A program made the position numbers and the translations under genes. The notes under the pieces were generated by a model, which worked only from the letters and a program-made list of their open reading frames with translations, had not been told where the DNA came from and did no database searches. A stretch of DNA of 33,098 nucleotides from Provencibacterium sp. (lineage in GTDB: Bacteria > Bacillota > Clostridia > Oscillospirales > Ruminococcaceae). Where the stretch lies: NCBI GenBank assembly GCA_022792175.1, contig JAAWAN010000017.1, positions 1 through 33,098 of the forward strand. The letters are read 5' to 3'. Below, piece by piece: positions 32,056-33,098 of the stretch; the first letter of the stretch is position 1, and each line of letters opens with the position of its first letter.

Positions 32056-32084
32056 ATTATACCGGATTTCGGAAAGCTTGTCAA
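32056..32084 (-). promoter_or_regulatory. Consensus promoter of the MATE gene
   Basis: Perfect TTGACA (32079-32084), 17-base spacer and perfect TATAAT (32056-32061) on the minus strand. The predicted start is near 32049. It is the strongest promoter in the window by sequence. Confidence 0.85.
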
Positions 32085-32305
32085 TAAAAGGAAACTGCTG
32101 CCCGCCGGTGCCCAGCTCTTTTGGAAAGTATGGCCTCTTCGCCCGGACGGACAAACTTCCGGCCGTATATATTTTATGATAAGCAGAGACTTCCAAAAAG
32201 GAAAAACTCTGCCTGGATATCCGAAATTCCTCGTTCAGTCTTCTTCCCTTTTCCCGTGCTTTGCTATACAATAGGGCATGATACATCAAACGGGGAGGGG
32301 CTGGC

Positions 32306-32947
32306 ATGCCATATACCTATCTGCTCTGGGACTGGAACGGAACGCTGCTCGATGATCTGCAGATTTCGGTGGATGCCGTATGCGATATTTTAAAGGAAAC
32401 GGGGCTGCCACCAACCACGGCTGAAAGCTACCGCAGCCAGATTGAAATCCCCACCGAGCGCTATTATCAAAAACTGTTTGACCTGCAGCGCTGGCCGCTT
32501 TCCTTTCTGGCAGAGCGCTATATGCAAAACTACCGGCGGCATATCAGGAGGGCCCGGTTGCACAAGGGCGCGGCCGAAGCGCTCGCCGCCTTCTCCAACG
32601 CCGGCATACGGCAGGCGCTGGTTTCCTCCTTCCAGCAGCAGCTTCTTTATGAGCTCATCGATCTTTTCGGCATCGGCGGCTATTTTGATTTTATCAGCGG
32701 AGCGCAGGACTGTTTCGCCAAAAGTAAAATCGAACGCGCGCGGAACCTGCTGGCCGAAAGGGAAATTTCCCCCTCCCGTACCGTCGTCCTTGGCGATATG
32801 GTGCACGATGCCGAGATGGCGGCCGCCCTCGGTTCCGACTGCATCCTCCTCTCCTGCGGCCATCAGAGCCGGGAGGCGCTGGAGCGCTGCGGCCTCCCGA
32901 TTGCAGAAAGCCTTTCCGAGGCCGCCGCATGGATCCTCTGCAGATGA
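32306..32947 (+). CDS. HAD-family phosphatase (phosphoglycolate phosphatase-like)
   Basis: Haloacid-dehalogenase-fold hydrolase, 213 residues. The nucleophile Asp9 lies in DWNGTLLDD, where the usual second Asp (the general acid) is Asn11. Motif II is the Ser in ALVSSF, motif III a Lys in FAKSKIERA, and motif IV GDMVHDAEMA. A helical cap (about 16-85) fits the subclass I group with Gph. The DWNGT variant occurs in a known subset of Firmicutes HAD proteins, so activity may be lower or on unusual substrates. GGAGG is seven bases before the ATG. Upstream, TATACAAT near 32263 may be a -10 but has no good -35. Confidence 0.88.
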   Translation: MPYTYLLWDWNGTLLDDLQISVDAVCDILKETGLPPTTAESYRSQIEIPTERYYQKLFDLQRWPLSFLAERYMQNYRRHIRRARLHKGAAEALAAFSNAGIRQALVSSFQQQLLYELIDLFGIGGYFDFISGAQDCFAKSKIERARNLLAEREISPSRTVVLGDMVHDAEMAAALGSDCILLSCGHQSREALERCGLPIAESLSEAAAWILCR

Positions 32948-33098
32948 TGCATACAGCCGATTGCTTTAAAGATTACAAATTGTCATATAATTTTTTCAAT
33001 CTCCACAGCCTCATCTATGCGAAAAATCGCTTTTATTCGAAGATTTATCCGTTGGCCACCTTCTTTTGCCGTTCATAGATTATATTACATATTGGTAA
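32948..33098. other. AT-rich right end without a recognised gene
   Basis: The last 150 bases are much richer in A and T than the rest of the window. TATAAT occurs at 32986-32991, but the nearest -35-like hexamer (TTGCTT, 32961-32966) is 19 bases away. No terminator for the HAD gene and no reading frame could be supported. Confidence 0.35.

Noticed and set aside
32961-32991. Rightward promoter at the right edge
   Set aside because: The -10 is perfect, but the -35 candidate is weak with a 19-base spacer, and no gene start is visible before the window ends.

Overview
The window looks like chromosomal DNA of an anaerobic, spore-forming, low-motif-diversity Firmicute of class Clostridia, probably the Oscillospirales/Ruminococcaceae side. 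That is inferred from the high GC content (roughly 55-60 % by eye), strong Shine-Dalgarno sites, TTGACA/TATAAT promoters, a tepA-ylzJ-spoIIIE/ftsK block, Rex, a UPF0735 ACT protein at the head of a threonine operon, and several small proteins of a kind I associate with Clostridia. I cannot name the genus. No tRNA, rRNA, CRISPR array, insertion sequence or prophage was recognised.

Layout. 1-4170: a leftward aspartate-family operon, UPF0735 (ACT) - hom - thrB - lysC, with its own promoter. 4331-5915: a leftward pair made of a 65-residue membrane protein translationally coupled to alanine racemase. 5916-6600: a 21-bp palindrome, an internally deleted N-acetylglucosamine-6-phosphate deacetylase (nagA-like) remnant, and copy A of a dispersed multi-hairpin repeat. 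6678-8073: two tandem TrkA-type potassium regulatory proteins. 8098-9063: an AXE1-family acetyl esterase. 9162-13311: a three-gene ABC system (ATPase, membrane-anchored Ig-like protein with a Met-rich stalk, MacB/FtsX-type permease) with a good promoter and an operator-like palindrome on the predicted start site. 13494-21037: a long leftward operon tepA - ylzJ - ftsK/spoIIIE - ygiQ - MBL hydrolase - DUF3006, ending in a terminator. 21232-21782: a deoxycytidylate-deaminase-like enzyme.

21849-23872: rightward isocitrate/isopropylmalate-type dehydrogenase and rex. A near-consensus Rex box overlaps the -35 element, which suggests NADH-controlled autoregulation. 24052-25605: three small leftward genes of unknown function with a sigma-K-like promoter, possibly a sporulation cluster. 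25857-27631: rightward YfcE phosphodiesterase and a CDF metal exporter. 27776-29919: a methyl-accepting chemotaxis protein. 30469-32084: a MATE exporter whose consensus promoter is followed at once by a terminator-like hairpin. 32306-32947: a HAD phosphatase. The right end is AT-rich and shows no gene.

The most unusual signals are: (i) a dispersed repeat of about 130 bp present three times at gene ends, in which four successive stem-loops keep their positions while most stem sequences change on both arms; (ii) the ABC system, where the permease and its partner protein both carry Met/Gly-rich segments predicted to lie just outside the membrane; (iii) the Rex box in front of the dehydrogenase-rex operon; (iv) the small-protein cluster; and (v) the leader hairpin of the MATE gene.
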